From: Tritrichomonas foetus | Lineage: Eukaryota > Parabasalia > Tritrichomonadida > Tritrichomonadidae | DNA: 25,078 bases | Assembly (NCBI GenBank): GCA_001839685.1 | Contig: MLAK01001130.1 | Span: 12,972 to 38,049, forward strand | Reading direction: 5' to 3' | Shown here: one piece after another, positions 8,204 through 16,313 of the stretch | Layout of the letters: every line of letters starts with the position of its first letter | Numbering within the stretch: the first letter of the stretch is position 1 | The notes under the pieces: generated by a model | The model's database searches: none | Seen by the model: only the letters and a program-made list of their open reading frames with translations | Told to the model about the DNA's origin: nothing | Program-made: the position numbers and the translations under genes

Positions 8204-11200
8204 ATGGATTTAAATGAATTCAGAAACGCCATATTAGGAGCTAATTCGAATAACCCCGAACAACAGTCGCAATGCCACAATTTCATTGTCCAATTTCGCC
8301 GGAAAAATTTTCATCAATATATCACATCAAATATAATGCTTGTGGCCAACCAGCAAGATCCTACATCGGCCTGTTTTGCAGTAACGTTAATTTTCAGCGA
8401 AGCGAAAACCGGAAATCTCTTTGAGGATGAAGATACAATAGCAAACTTTTGGAACCTTTACATTACCTGTGTTCCTGTCGTTTTTCAATCAGCAATATTT
8501 CCGCATCACATCAAGATAATTGTTTCAAATACGGTCGCCCTGTTTGCAATACACGTTTACAATCAGACCAAAAATACATTCATTCAGCAATTTATTTTGA
8601 AACTTTTTGAGGAGCATCCTGAATATGAAACATATATTATTAATTGTATTATGGAAATTGTTGTTGGCTGTGAAGAAATGGGCGGCTTTCCGCCACAAAT
8701 CATTTCACAATTTTTAGTCGCACCACTCAGAAATGAAAACTCATATGTTCCTCGTTGCAAGCTATTTTTTGCAGTTGCAATGAATGCAGCAAGTGATCCA
8801 AATTTATCAAATTTATACATTTCTCAGTATTCATCCATCCCTCCACAATTTTTAAAAGATGTTTTAATAATTATTGATACATTTGCTGAAAAATCAGCTT
8901 CTTTTTTTGAACCGCATTTGGGAACAATTATTCCTTTTTTATGCAGTATTGGACTCGATCGAAATTGTGAACATAGAAATTTGGCTCTCTACTGTCTTGG
9001 ATCGATTGCCCAATGCGATCCAAACATGTGCCATCATCATCCGGAATTTTTTCAGCCAGTTATTCATTGTTTAATTCAAGTAATGTCAGAAATTAATGAT
9101 GACACACCTTTTGAATATGACCCAAATAATTTAGAATCATGCACTGTTGCAAGTGATGTATTAAAGGCAATTACAGAATCAAGTGAAGATATACAAAATT
9201 ATTATAGTTGTGTCGATCAAATATGTATTCAGACTTTACAAATGCCTCAAGGTGCACCTTGGCCATGTTTACACGCAATTGTATCTGCACTATTTGATAT
9301 GAACCCAGGACGTATCCTTATTTGCCAAAATGATGATGATGGTGTAGAAAATCCAAATTATCAACCTATCCGTGATTTCGTTTCTCGCTTCATTCCTTTC
9401 TTAACAAATCCACAAACTCATCAACGGGTCAGAATAGCTATCTATAAATTATATTCTCTTTTGAGTACATCTATGCTAAATTATTTCCAAAATGGTGTTC
9501 ATGACATCCTTTTGCCAGTTTTGAAGGTTATGGTAACAGCTGAAACAGTTAAAGAAGTTCAAATTGCTTCTGCTGAAGCATTGAAATCATTTTTCAAACA
9601 GGTTTTACCAAGTGTCATTTTAAAATTCTTTCCACAAACATTTGAAGAAATAATTACTATTTTGCAGCATTCCCCTCCTTATTTATATAGATCTTTAGTT
9701 CAATGTATTAGTTATTTTGCTTCTGTTGATAAATTATTCTATCCTTATTTAGCAAGTTATGTTTCTGTACTTCAAAACTTATATTCTCAGACTACTGACA
9801 TTCGTCTACGCTTTACTATAATAATTTCCATGACAAATGCCTTTTTTATGTTAAAGAAGACGCCTCCTGATGTTTATGCAGTTTTATTATGTTTTTTAAA
9901 TGATACAATTACATTAATTCAAAATAATCGTCTTGATGAAACAAGCCATGATTGTTATACATCAATTATGAATATTTTACACTTTTTAGGACATTATGCT
10001 GCACCTTTTGTTTCTGTTCTTCTCCCTAAAGCTTTAGAAAGAGCAACAGAAGAGATCCAAATAAATCAATATCAACAATTTGAATCAGTTGAATCATCTT
10101 CAATGCTGATCAAAATTCCTTCTTTACAAACTGGAATGAAATGCTATGCACTTACTTCTGATGTGAAAACTGTTGTTCAATCTTTGCAAATGATGCGACA
10201 AATTTTGACATGTTTGAGCTTCAATATAAGACCACATCTTTATAAGTATATAGCAATTGTACAAAAATGGATAACATGCCAATATTATATACCTGAAGTG
10301 ACAATTCATGCATGGTATCTTTTATACTCAATTATCATCAATTTCATTGAACAACCTGAAATTATGCCTTTAATTCCTTTAGTTTTTGATAATTTTAATA
10401 TTTCTATTGGTACTGGACCAAAAGCATTTAATAAAGAAATCATCAATATTATGACGCAAGTTGTTGAACTTGCACACTCAAAGGATTGGGTAGAACAATC
10501 AAGAATAACCGAATTATTGAGTAAATTAATTCTTTATGCGGATCAAGTATTAGTAGAAAAAACACAGTTTTTTGAAAAAATTCATCATTTTTTAGGGGAT
10601 CAAGATACAAAAGAAATGAGTTTATTTAATGAAACACTTGATAAAATTGCTTATTTGTTTGAAATATTTTTAAATTGTTACACAGAACTAAGTGTTTCTT
10701 TTATCCAACAAAATTATTTACAACAAATCAACAGTTATTTACTGTCACCAACCTCCATTATTTATGGAATTGATATTATGACATTTTATATAGTAAAAGT
10801 CAATGATCTTCCAACTGCATTGAGTTGGATTGCTTGCTTATTTGATATTGGAATCAAATGTGATGAGACATCAATTCATGCATTCAACTTTTTAATTAAA
10901 GTTTTAAGTGCATATTTATTACCACAAGATTTTGCATTAAAACTACAGAGTAAATTTGAAGAATTCTTACAAAATCCTGAACTTGGTGAGCAAGATAACC
11001 TTGCTGGAATTTCAGATGCAGCATTGGCAGCTTTCACCGTATTCATCCAAAAGAATACTGCATTTATAGATAATGACTCTGCATTGAATACTTGGTGTCA
11101 AGCCTTTCCAGTTTGGAAGGAAAATGAAACCTCAAACTATGTATATGAATTTCTTGCAAGTATGTATGAAAATCGAAGCAATAGTGTGTTTTCAGAAGAA

Positions 11201-11413
11201 AATTTTGGGAGGTTTCTTTCAAATGTTATTAATGTGATGGGAACTCTTATGATGTCGAATGAAATTACGGAAAGATTTGGACAAATAATTCGAAATTTGG
11301 TAAATGATCCAATTCATGGAAGAATGATTGTAGAATATTTTAGTAATGAGTTGAATCCAAACCAGAAATTGTTTATTGATAATATCATTTGTGGTTCCCC
11401 TAAAGTTGGATAA
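8204..11413 (+). CDS. Importin-beta family karyopherin (importin-4/5, Kap121/123-like)
   Basis: The 1069-residue protein is one long array of HEAT-type helical pairs, the usual length for importin-5/Kap121 (about 1100). Family-like points: an N-terminal region followed by HEAT helices; an acidic segment (DDTPFEYDPNNLESCTVASDVLKA, shown here in part) where importin-5 has its acidic stretch before the conserved Ala-rich helix; an AEALKSFFKQVLP repeat; and a FVSVLLPKALERA segment followed by an insertion before the next repeat, as in importin-5. Karyopherins of this type carry ribosomal proteins and histones into the nucleus and are released by Ran-GTP. The true start is the ATG at 8204; the frame runs slightly further upstream only through non-ATG codons. 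No TCA lies close to this ATG. The closest family could also be importin-4. Confidence 0.65.
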   Translation: MDLNEFRNAILGANSNNPEQQSQCHNFIVQFRRKNFHQYITSNIMLVANQQDPTSACFAVTLIFSEAKTGNLFEDEDTIANFWNLYITCVPVVFQSAIFPHHIKIIVSNTVALFAIHVYNQTKNTFIQQFILKLFEEHPEYETYIINCIMEIVVGCEEMGGFPPQIISQFLVAPLRNENSYVPRCKLFFAVAMNAASDPNLSNLYISQYSSIPPQFLKDVLIIIDTFAEKSASFFEPHLGTIIPFLCSIGLDRNCEHRNLALYCLGSIAQCDPNMCHHHPEFFQPVIHCLIQVMSEINDDTPFEYDPNNLESCTVASDVLKAITESSEDIQNYYSCVDQICIQTLQMPQGAPWPCLHAIVSALFDMNPGRILICQNDDDGVENPNYQPIRDFVSRFIPFLTNPQTHQRVRIAIYKLYSLLSTSMLNYFQNGVHDILLPVLKVMVTAETVKEVQIASAEALKSFFKQVLPSVILKFFPQTFEEIITILQHSPPYLYRSLVQCISYFASVDKLFYPYLASYVSVLQNLYSQTTDIRLRFTIIISMTNAFFMLKKTPPDVYAVLLCFLNDTITLIQNNRLDETSHDCYTSIMNILHFLGHYAAPFVSVLLPKALERATEEIQINQYQQFESVESSSMLIKIPSLQTGMKCYALTSDVKTVVQSLQMMRQILTCLSFNIRPHLYKYIAIVQKWITCQYYIPEVTIHAWYLLYSIIINFIEQPEIMPLIPLVFDNFNISIGTGPKAFNKEIINIMTQVVELAHSKDWVEQSRITELLSKLILYADQVLVEKTQFFEKIHHFLGDQDTKEMSLFNETLDKIAYLFEIFLNCYTELSVSFIQQNYLQQINSYLLSPTSIIYGIDIMTFYIVKVNDLPTALSWIACLFDIGIKCDETSIHAFNFLIKVLSAYLLPQDFALKLQSKFEEFLQNPELGEQDNLAGISDAALAAFTVFIQKNTAFIDNDSALNTWCQAFPVWKENETSNYVYEFLASMYENRSNSVFSEENFGRFLSNVINVMGTLMMSNEITERFGQIIRNLVNDPIHGRMIVEYFSNELNPNQKLFIDNIICGSPKVG

Positions 11414-11723
11414 TTTTCGTACATACATGAACATTGGAATCTCAAAGCTAACCCTATTGTTAACTGTATGACAGATTTAATTTTGAGTTAATTATAGATT
11501 TATATTATATTTGTATTTATGGTTTATTAATTTTATTAATAAAGCTTAACCGGACTGAACTTTTTCTTTTCTTTTTTTCTTCATGAATTATTTTGATATA
11601 TCTTGTTTTTTAGTTGACCAATTTAATCTAATTAAGGCTTATCGATTTATATAATTATGATTAATTCTGTTAGGTGATATACTTTTGCAAATAAATGTAT
11701 AGAAAATGAATACTGTGTTTTCA

Positions 11724-11769
<46 letters not shown>

Positions 11770-11848
11770 AATGATTTCAAATGAAAGAAAAACACATTTT
11801 TAATAATATCATTTTCAGGAGATTACTTTAAAAAAATAATCTTTTGAT
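11414..11848. other. Intergenic region between convergent genes, holding a long A tract
   Basis: This 435-bp AT-rich spacer lies between the 3' ends of the importin gene (+) and the HEAT gene (-). The only remarkable content is the A tract at 11725-11768. Two gene ends must terminate here. Confidence 0.6.
11725..11768 (+). repeat. 44-nt uninterrupted poly(A) tract
   Basis: A pure A run lies 312 bp downstream of the importin stop codon, on its coding strand. It could be a poly(dA:dT) nucleosome-excluding element, a slippage-expanded tract or the trace of a reverse-transcribed tail. Its exact length is uncertain because assemblies handle homopolymers poorly. Confidence 0.9.
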
Positions 11849-13186
11849 TCACTTCTTTATCCTTTCATTCAAGTATTCTTTTCCTTTAATTTCTTCAAGC
11901 ATTGATAACAAATGTTTCGATTCTTTGCTAATTAGTTGATTTATACTGGTTGAATATAAAAAAATATCACTAAGAACATTTTCATCGAATGCTAAATCAG
12001 AATTATAATCTAAGTTTTCTCGAATTATATCTATACATTGAATTATATCGTTCATTTCTTCACTTTGAAATAAAAAATGGGTAAATTTGGCTGATTCTTT
12101 AATTTCCGTGTCATTTAATTCTATTTTTGGAGTAAGAACTATCAATATCAATATTTTTATTCGTCTGTATTTCGATTTTTTTAATAAATTATAAAACTCT
12201 TTATGATTAATAATCACTTCTTTATTTAAAGCCAAAAACTGTAAAGCTGCAACTACAACATCTTCATGTTTCACTTTTAGACAATGTTCAATTGTTTTTG
12301 AAATTTCTTCTTTCTTTTGAATTCTATGATATACATTTGAGAGTATTTTTAAACCTTGTTCTCTATAAAAAAAGTCTTGACTATGACATAATTTGAAAAG
12401 ATAATCTTCAATTTCTTGATGCGATATTAAGTTTGAAATGGAATTAATAAAAGCTACTTTCACTTTCCATGATTTATTATCAGCCGATTTCATTATCTCA
12501 TCAATTTTTGCAAGGTTAGGATAAAGTGAACTAACTTTCAACGCATTTGATCTGACAATTGGATGCTTGTCGTTTAGAAAAGTTCGAATAAATGATTCAT
12601 ATAATGTTTCAGGAGATTGAACGTATTCAACGAAATATTGAAAAGAATCAATAATTGCTAACTTTACACACACATCAATATTTTTCACTGATAGCATTTT
12701 TAAGTAAGCAATCAAATAATCAACATTTTTTTGGTCAAGTGATGATAATATTCGACTGAAAAAACGAATAAGAAAAGCAATAGAAGGAGAAAAAGGTGTC
12801 TGTTCGAGCGTATTAAATAAAAAAGGAAAAGCAATTCTCGGTAAAAAATCTGATCCAAAATTTTCAACTAGATAAGATGACAAATTCAAAAGCCTGTCAT
12901 TTTCTAAAGGAAAAGCTGCATTGATGATTTCACTAAAAAGTGATAAAAATGATAAGAAAACTGAACGACTTGAATCTTTTGGAATAAGATCAGTGATGTG
13001 ATCTATTAAAACCTGGAGATTAACTAGATTTTCAATATCACACCAGCTTAAAATAAAATTAATTAATTCCACATGATTTTCATCCGAAATTCCGTTCACT
13101 AATAGAGGGATATTGTTCAAAAACATTATTTTGGCATCACTTTTTTTCTTTATAATATCAGAGATTAGATTTTGCGCGTCCTCCAT
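11849..13186 (-). CDS. HEAT-repeat alpha-solenoid protein, PP2A-A-like or unclassified
   Basis: The 445-residue protein is built of about 35-40-residue helical pairs with HEAT spacing. The clearest repeats are PIVRSNALKVSSL and, about 35 residues on, SWKVKVAFINSISNL and FYREQGLKILSNV, which carry the Asp/Val/Arg/Lys pattern of HEAT inner helices. PP2A scaffold subunits (about 590 residues, 15 repeats) show a similar SWRVRLA-type repeat, but this protein is shorter and too divergent to assign. HEAT scaffolds bind other proteins; no catalytic motif is present. TCAA directly precedes the ATG (TCA at 13188-13190), an Inr-like arrangement. A 27-nt piece of this gene (12371-12397) recurs exactly at 15851-15877. 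The gene lies between a 44-nt A tract and a 63-nt T tract. Confidence 0.6.
   Translation of the reverse strand: MEDAQNLISDIIKKKSDAKIMFLNNIPLLVNGISDENHVELINFILSWCDIENLVNLQVLIDHITDLIPKDSSRSVFLSFLSLFSEIINAAFPLENDRLLNLSSYLVENFGSDFLPRIAFPFLFNTLEQTPFSPSIAFLIRFFSRILSSLDQKNVDYLIAYLKMLSVKNIDVCVKLAIIDSFQYFVEYVQSPETLYESFIRTFLNDKHPIVRSNALKVSSLYPNLAKIDEIMKSADNKSWKVKVAFINSISNLISHQEIEDYLFKLCHSQDFFYREQGLKILSNVYHRIQKKEEISKTIEHCLKVKHEDVVVAALQFLALNKEVIINHKEFYNLLKKSKYRRIKILILIVLTPKIELNDTEIKESAKFTHFLFQSEEMNDIIQCIDIIRENLDYNSDLAFDENVLSDIFLYSTSINQLISKESKHLLSMLEEIKGKEYLNERIKK
12371..12397 (+). repeat. Copy 1 of a 27-nt exact direct repeat, inside the HEAT gene
   Basis: The sequence aaagtcttgactatgacata plus seven further bases is identical at 15851-15877. 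Here it encodes KLCHSQDF on the - strand within the HEAT protein. Confidence 0.9.
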
Positions 13187-13408
13187 TTGAAAACGATAAA
13201 ACTAAATTGAATGAGCAACCATTGAAATTTTATGTATCATATCGTCTTTTTTTCAATCCGCCTTTAAAAACAACTTCTACCCACTGTGATCTTTGATTTG
13301 TCAAAAAAGAGACAATATCTACTACTAGTAGCAAAGATATGTTGTTTGAAGTTATTCACAATGATGTGGGTCACATGAAAGAGATTTGATTTTGATGATC
13401 TCCAAAAG

Positions 13409-13476
<68 letters not shown>

Positions 13477-13810
13477 GTTGATGTGACTTTGAAATCTAGT
13501 TCATTTGAGTGACGATTCTGCAATGATATTGTTAAATATATTTGAAATTATTTTTTGTAATTGTAGCTTGCTAACTAGTTCTTTTGTCAGAGATGGTATT
13601 CTAGCATTACAATATATTTGTTGTTATTCAGAATTCAATGATGTGTCTTAAAACACAAAATCTTGAATTTTTTATCTCTCACTAAACAAGTTTTGATTGT
13701 TACTGCACCTAATTCGAAATATCGGAATGGATCAATTAAAATATATCAGATAGTTTTACCAATATACTATAAATGGTAGTTTTTATTTAATATGTAAAAT
13801 ATAAGAAGTT
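13187..13810. other. Intergenic region with a long T tract
   Basis: This 624-bp stretch between two - strand genes is without a coding frame. It carries the promoter of the HEAT gene, including an actactagtag-like imperfect palindrome near 13320, and the T tract at 13412-13474. Confidence 0.55.
13412..13474 (+). repeat. 63-nt uninterrupted poly(T) tract
   Basis: A pure T run. Read on the - strand it is an A tract 337 bp downstream of the Rab-like gene's stop codon. With the A tract at 11725-11768 it forms an opposed pair around the HEAT gene. Exact length is uncertain. Confidence 0.9.
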
Positions 13811-14689
13811 TTATTTCGTCTTTTTCTCAGTATTCGTATTTGTCACCTCAACTGGAGTCTTTATTACAGCTGGCTCAATATTATTTTCCTTTAGTTGCTT
13901 CTTTAACATTTCAATTTCTGTTGACTGACTCAAAATTATCTGATTCATTGATTGTATTTGATCTTCTTTTACTTTCAATGCTCCTCTTAATTTTTCCATC
14001 ACTGATTGAAGATCCTTAATTTTATTTTTTCTTTTTTCTGTTTCTTTCTTCAAATTCGTGTTTTCATCCATTAATTGCTCATCAGTTCTTTGTTCTCTTT
14101 TCTTCTTTTGAAAGATCTTTTTAATCCTGTCTGTAAATTTTTCAGGTTCTGGCTGGGGCTGCTGCAAATCAGGCACGATTCCCAAAACCGTTGAAGCAGA
14201 GACAACCATCAGCTCATTCATATTTTGTTTTGTTTTAGCACTAGTTTCATAGAAAAGTGCGTTGTTTTCAATTGCAAACTGCTGGGCCTCAAATGATGAT
14301 ACCTCTGCAGATTTAGCACAAAGATCTATTTTATTGGCAACGATCATGATAAACACGTTTCGATCAAGATGTGAATAAATAATATCGAGATAACCTGGAA
14401 GTGATTCAAAAGATTGTTTCGACGTGATATCAAAAAATAATAAACAGACATTCGCATTGCTTATATAATGTGGTAGTAAGTCCTTATCGTCAGATTTAAA
14501 ATCCCATAAACACATTTTCACGAATTTATCTTTGATTTTAACGTTTTGCGATTGGAAACTGATTCCGACTGTTGGATGGTATTCGGTTTTAAACGTATTC
14601 ATTGTAAATTGAGTAAAGAAGCTTGTCTTGCCGGATTGATGAGGGCCGAGAAGAATCACTTTGAGTGTTGAAACAGGGCTTTCCACCAT
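13811..14689 (-). CDS. Atypical Rab-like small GTPase with C-terminal coiled coil
   Basis: Residues 9-175 form a Ras/Rab-type G domain in a 292-residue protein. G1 is intact (GPHQSGKTS, 15-23). Switch I has the conserved Thr (YHPTVGISF, 37-45). G4 is NKID (119-122) and G5 is TSAK (149-152). G3 is abnormal: the family's WDTAGQE is WDFKSDD (62-68). The invariant Gly and the catalytic Gln are therefore gone, so normal switch II movement and GTP hydrolysis are doubtful. After a Pro/Gln linker and a Lys-rich patch, residues about 200-275 are a strong coiled coil. The chain ends in EKKTK with no C-terminal Cys, so Rab-type prenylation is absent. Rabs regulate vesicle traffic; this one would have to reach membranes through its basic/coiled-coil region or partners. 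The stop lies in TAAA. A pseudo-GTPase scaffold is the likeliest reading. Confidence 0.8.
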   Translation of the reverse strand: MVESPVSTLKVILLGPHQSGKTSFFTQFTMNTFKTEYHPTVGISFQSQNVKIKDKFVKMCLWDFKSDDKDLLPHYISNANVCLLFFDITSKQSFESLPGYLDIIYSHLDRNVFIMIVANKIDLCAKSAEVSSFEAQQFAIENNALFYETSAKTKQNMNELMVVSASTVLGIVPDLQQPQPEPEKFTDRIKKIFQKKKREQRTDEQLMDENTNLKKETEKRKNKIKDLQSVMEKLRGALKVKEDQIQSMNQIILSQSTEIEMLKKQLKENNIEPAVIKTPVEVTNTNTEKKTK

Positions 14690-14836
14690 TTAATTGGAAA
14701 TAAAAAACTTCCATTTTATGTAAACTTCTCAAATGTTGATTTTATTTCATAAAACCTTTTCAAAATTTTATTTCATTATTAGGTGAGTTCTTAAACAGAA
14801 AAAGTTTACGTTTTAATTATTCAAATAGTTTTTTTT

Positions 14837-14892
14837 TTTTTGACACGCAAACTTTTTGTGACAAATGTCACAAAAAGTTTGCGTGTCAAAAA
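14837..14892. repeat. 56-bp perfect palindrome, 27-bp arms with a 2-nt spacer
   Basis: Arms at 14837-14863 and 14866-14892 are exact reverse complements. The left arm has the core tgacacgcaaactttttgtg and the spacer is aa. It would extrude as a long cruciform, or as a hairpin in RNA. It begins about 150 bp upstream of the Rab-like start codon. It could be a mobile-element end joined to itself, a MITE-like element or a regulatory cruciform. No second copy is visible in the window. Confidence 0.9.
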
Positions 14893-14961
14893 TCTATTTT
14901 AGTCTCAGTAGATATTCAAAGAAGGCGAAAATATTCGCCTCTTTTTCCAAATCACTTGTAA

Positions 14962-14979
14962 ATATATAAATTTATATAT
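14962..14979. repeat. 18-bp AT palindrome
   Basis: The octamers tatataaa and tttatata abut, with one more complementary pair outside, giving an 18-bp perfect palindrome. It may double as a TATA-like element for the structured RNA downstream. Confidence 0.6.
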
Positions 14980-14995
14980 ATGTACAGTACATATA
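14977..14995. repeat. Palindrome TATATGTAC-a-GTACATATA
   Basis: Perfect 9-bp arms flank a single a at 14986. It ends 47 bp before the first base of the proposed RNA's closing helix, where an upstream promoter element for a Pol III-type gene could lie. Confidence 0.65.
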
Positions 14996-15034
14996 AATAT
15001 TGATTGGTTTGGTTTACAGCAATGCAGATCAAAA

Positions 15035-15413
15035 AATCTTTCGATAGTATTCGAAATCGAAATTATCATAATTTATACATATTTCAAGCAGTTAATATAA
15101 GTGATAAATAGCCGGAAGTCTTAGATAACACCTCGAGTGTTCATACCCCCGGTTATTAACGGGTACTTCACGTCTAAGACACCAGCTCTGTGTCACGATA
15201 GGCCTATTCTTCAGGACCAATCATTTCATAGTAGTTTCTGCCACTCAAAGCAAATACAGATATGATACATAAATGGTAAACGTAATTATAGAAACGTGAT
15301 GATAAGAACAGATTGGCTCCTCTCTGAGTCAGGTTGGACTCAAGATCATCAAAGTTGGTACGCCGTCATATTCTATCGTGATTCGCTGCTCCTATGAATT
15401 TCCACTAATTTTT
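15035..15413 (+). ncRNA. Candidate structured RNA gene, possibly RNase P or RNase MRP RNA
   Basis: This GC-richer stretch codes for nothing but pairs extensively. On the + strand: CGATAG (15042-15047) with CTATCG (15373-15378) could be closing helix P1. TTATCA/TGATAA (15063-15068, 15102-15107) plus ATATT/AATAT inside it gives a stem, internal loop, stem like P3. GGAAGTC (15114-15120) resembles conserved region I, and ACAGATTGGCTCC (15308-15320) resembles region V; they pair as P4 with one bulged A. GTCTTAGA/TCTAAGAC encloses two hairpins (AACAC/GTGTT and CCCG/CGGG). TGAGTC/GACTCA (15325-15342) follows region V, as helix eP19 does. A T6 run at 15408-15413 could end Pol III transcription. The - strand folds almost equally well, so orientation and identity are inferred. 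Boundaries are approximate. Confidence 0.45.
15408..15413 (+). terminator. T6 run, possible Pol III terminator
   Basis: TTTTTT lies about 30 nt past the last paired base of the proposed RNA. In DNA this AT-rich it may be chance. For a - strand transcript the corresponding T6 would be the aaaaaa at about 15031-15036. Confidence 0.25.
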
Positions 15414-15524
15414 TAAAAATTCGACACCCTAATTGAATTTCGCTTAAAACGTTGCACACATAAATAAAATCATTTCCTTATTAATCTTCACTATCAATAT
15501 ATACCCTTATTGGCGAAGGAATGA

Positions 15525-16098
15525 ATGATACAGATTCTAGAAACTCTCGATGATATATATGAAGAGAAAACTAAATCTCAGAAACTCATTGAGTTACATA
15601 ATCAAGACTTTCAATATATTTTTGATTTTTTTAAATTTCAATGAAAAGATATCAATACTCAAGATATCAAACATATTTTTAATGAAATAGAATATGTAAT
15701 ATCTATTAACTGTATAAATGGCCATAAGTATCAGGTTATTCCTGAATATTTTCCGGAAGAATAAAAAAAGAAAGTCATTATCCAATATAAAAGGATCAAT
15801 TATCTAATATTTTGGTGATCCACAAAAAAACTATTTATTAATACATTCATAAAGTCTTGACTATGACATAATTTGAATTTTGCTTGTTATTGATTCTGAA
15901 CTTAGTTGTTATTATCAATATTAAGATTTATTCGAAAATATTCTCAAGAAATCAACGCCAATGAAACGCTTAAAGAGACAACTAATAATAATGAACCAAT
16001 TAACAGAAGAGATTTTAAAGATCAAAACAAAGAAAAGATTGAAAGGAAATCATGAACAAGAGTTTATAGAAAAAATGGATTTCTTCCCTCATTCATGA
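15525..16098 (+). pseudogene. Decayed gene scraps, possibly of the trichomonad ankyrin (DUF3447-type) family
   Basis: From the ATG at 15525 a frame reads MIQILETLDDIYEEKTKSQK, then stops at TGA 15642-15644. The same frame continues to TAA at 15762 and includes HKYQVIPEYFPEE. A second piece in another frame (15961-16098) reads MKRLKRQLIIMNQLTEEILK and is Lys/Glu-rich. The texture and the order (helical start, a Tyr-Phe-Pro-Glu segment, a charged segment) recall the N-terminal domain of the very large ankyrin-repeat family of trichomonads, but no ankyrin repeat is present. The pieces could also derive from an unrelated gene. Family assignment is weak; decay is clearer than identity. Confidence 0.3.
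15851..15877 (+). repeat. Copy 2 of a 27-nt exact direct repeat
   Basis: Identical to 12371-12397 inside the HEAT gene and in the same orientation. Similarity ends sharply on both sides. In the HEAT reading frame (- strand) it still encodes KLCHSQDF, followed by unrelated sequence. Confidence 0.9.
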
Positions 16099-16296
16099 AA
16101 GTTACTTTCAAAAGGTCAATCATCCTAAATATACTCTTCTTTAAAGAACATATTATTTGATCAGAACTTTAACTTTTTTTAGATGTGAATAGATATCAAA
16201 CAAAATAAATGAAACCTTATTCTTTTGTTGATGAATACGATTTTGGATTCATTCATTTAATGTAATTTTGTGTAAAAAAAATAAAAGATCTATAGC

Positions 16297-16313
16297 TGAG
16301 AGCAAAGCTCTCA
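16297..16313. repeat. Perfect hairpin TGAGAGC-aaa-GCTCTCA
   Basis: A 7-bp stem with a 3-nt loop. A second small inverted repeat, GAAAAC-g-GTTTTC, follows at 16326-16338. The pair sits in the gene-poor zone with no gene end nearby that it could terminate. Confidence 0.6.

Larger units (their letters stand above)
14690..15034. other. Gene-free spacer holding a palindrome cluster
   Basis: This region lies between the 5' end of the Rab-like gene and the proposed structured RNA. It contains three separate palindromes (14837-14892, 14962-14979, 14977-14995), listed individually, and no open frame. Confidence 0.6.

Noticed and set aside
8204..11768. Importin gene plus poly(A) tract as a processed retrocopy
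   Set aside because: The frame is intact over 1069 codons, the tract lies 312 bp past the stop (long for a trichomonad 3' UTR) and no target-site duplication is evident. Kept only as one option for the tract.
15110..15200. tRNA gene
   Set aside because: Several hairpins under a common stem recall a cloverleaf, but there is no B-box GGTTCGANNCC, no 7-bp acceptor stem with correct spacing and no anticodon arm.
15324..15350. C/D box snoRNA on the - strand (TGATGAT ... CTGA)
   Set aside because: The two boxes are too close and the intervening bases form a hairpin, leaving no guide region.
15300..15410. SRP RNA domain on the - strand (GGAGCAGCGAA motif)
   Set aside because: The AGCAG-like motif lacks the matching CAGG side and GNAR-type loops of SRP helix 8. 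The + strand P/MRP reading explains more of the pairing.
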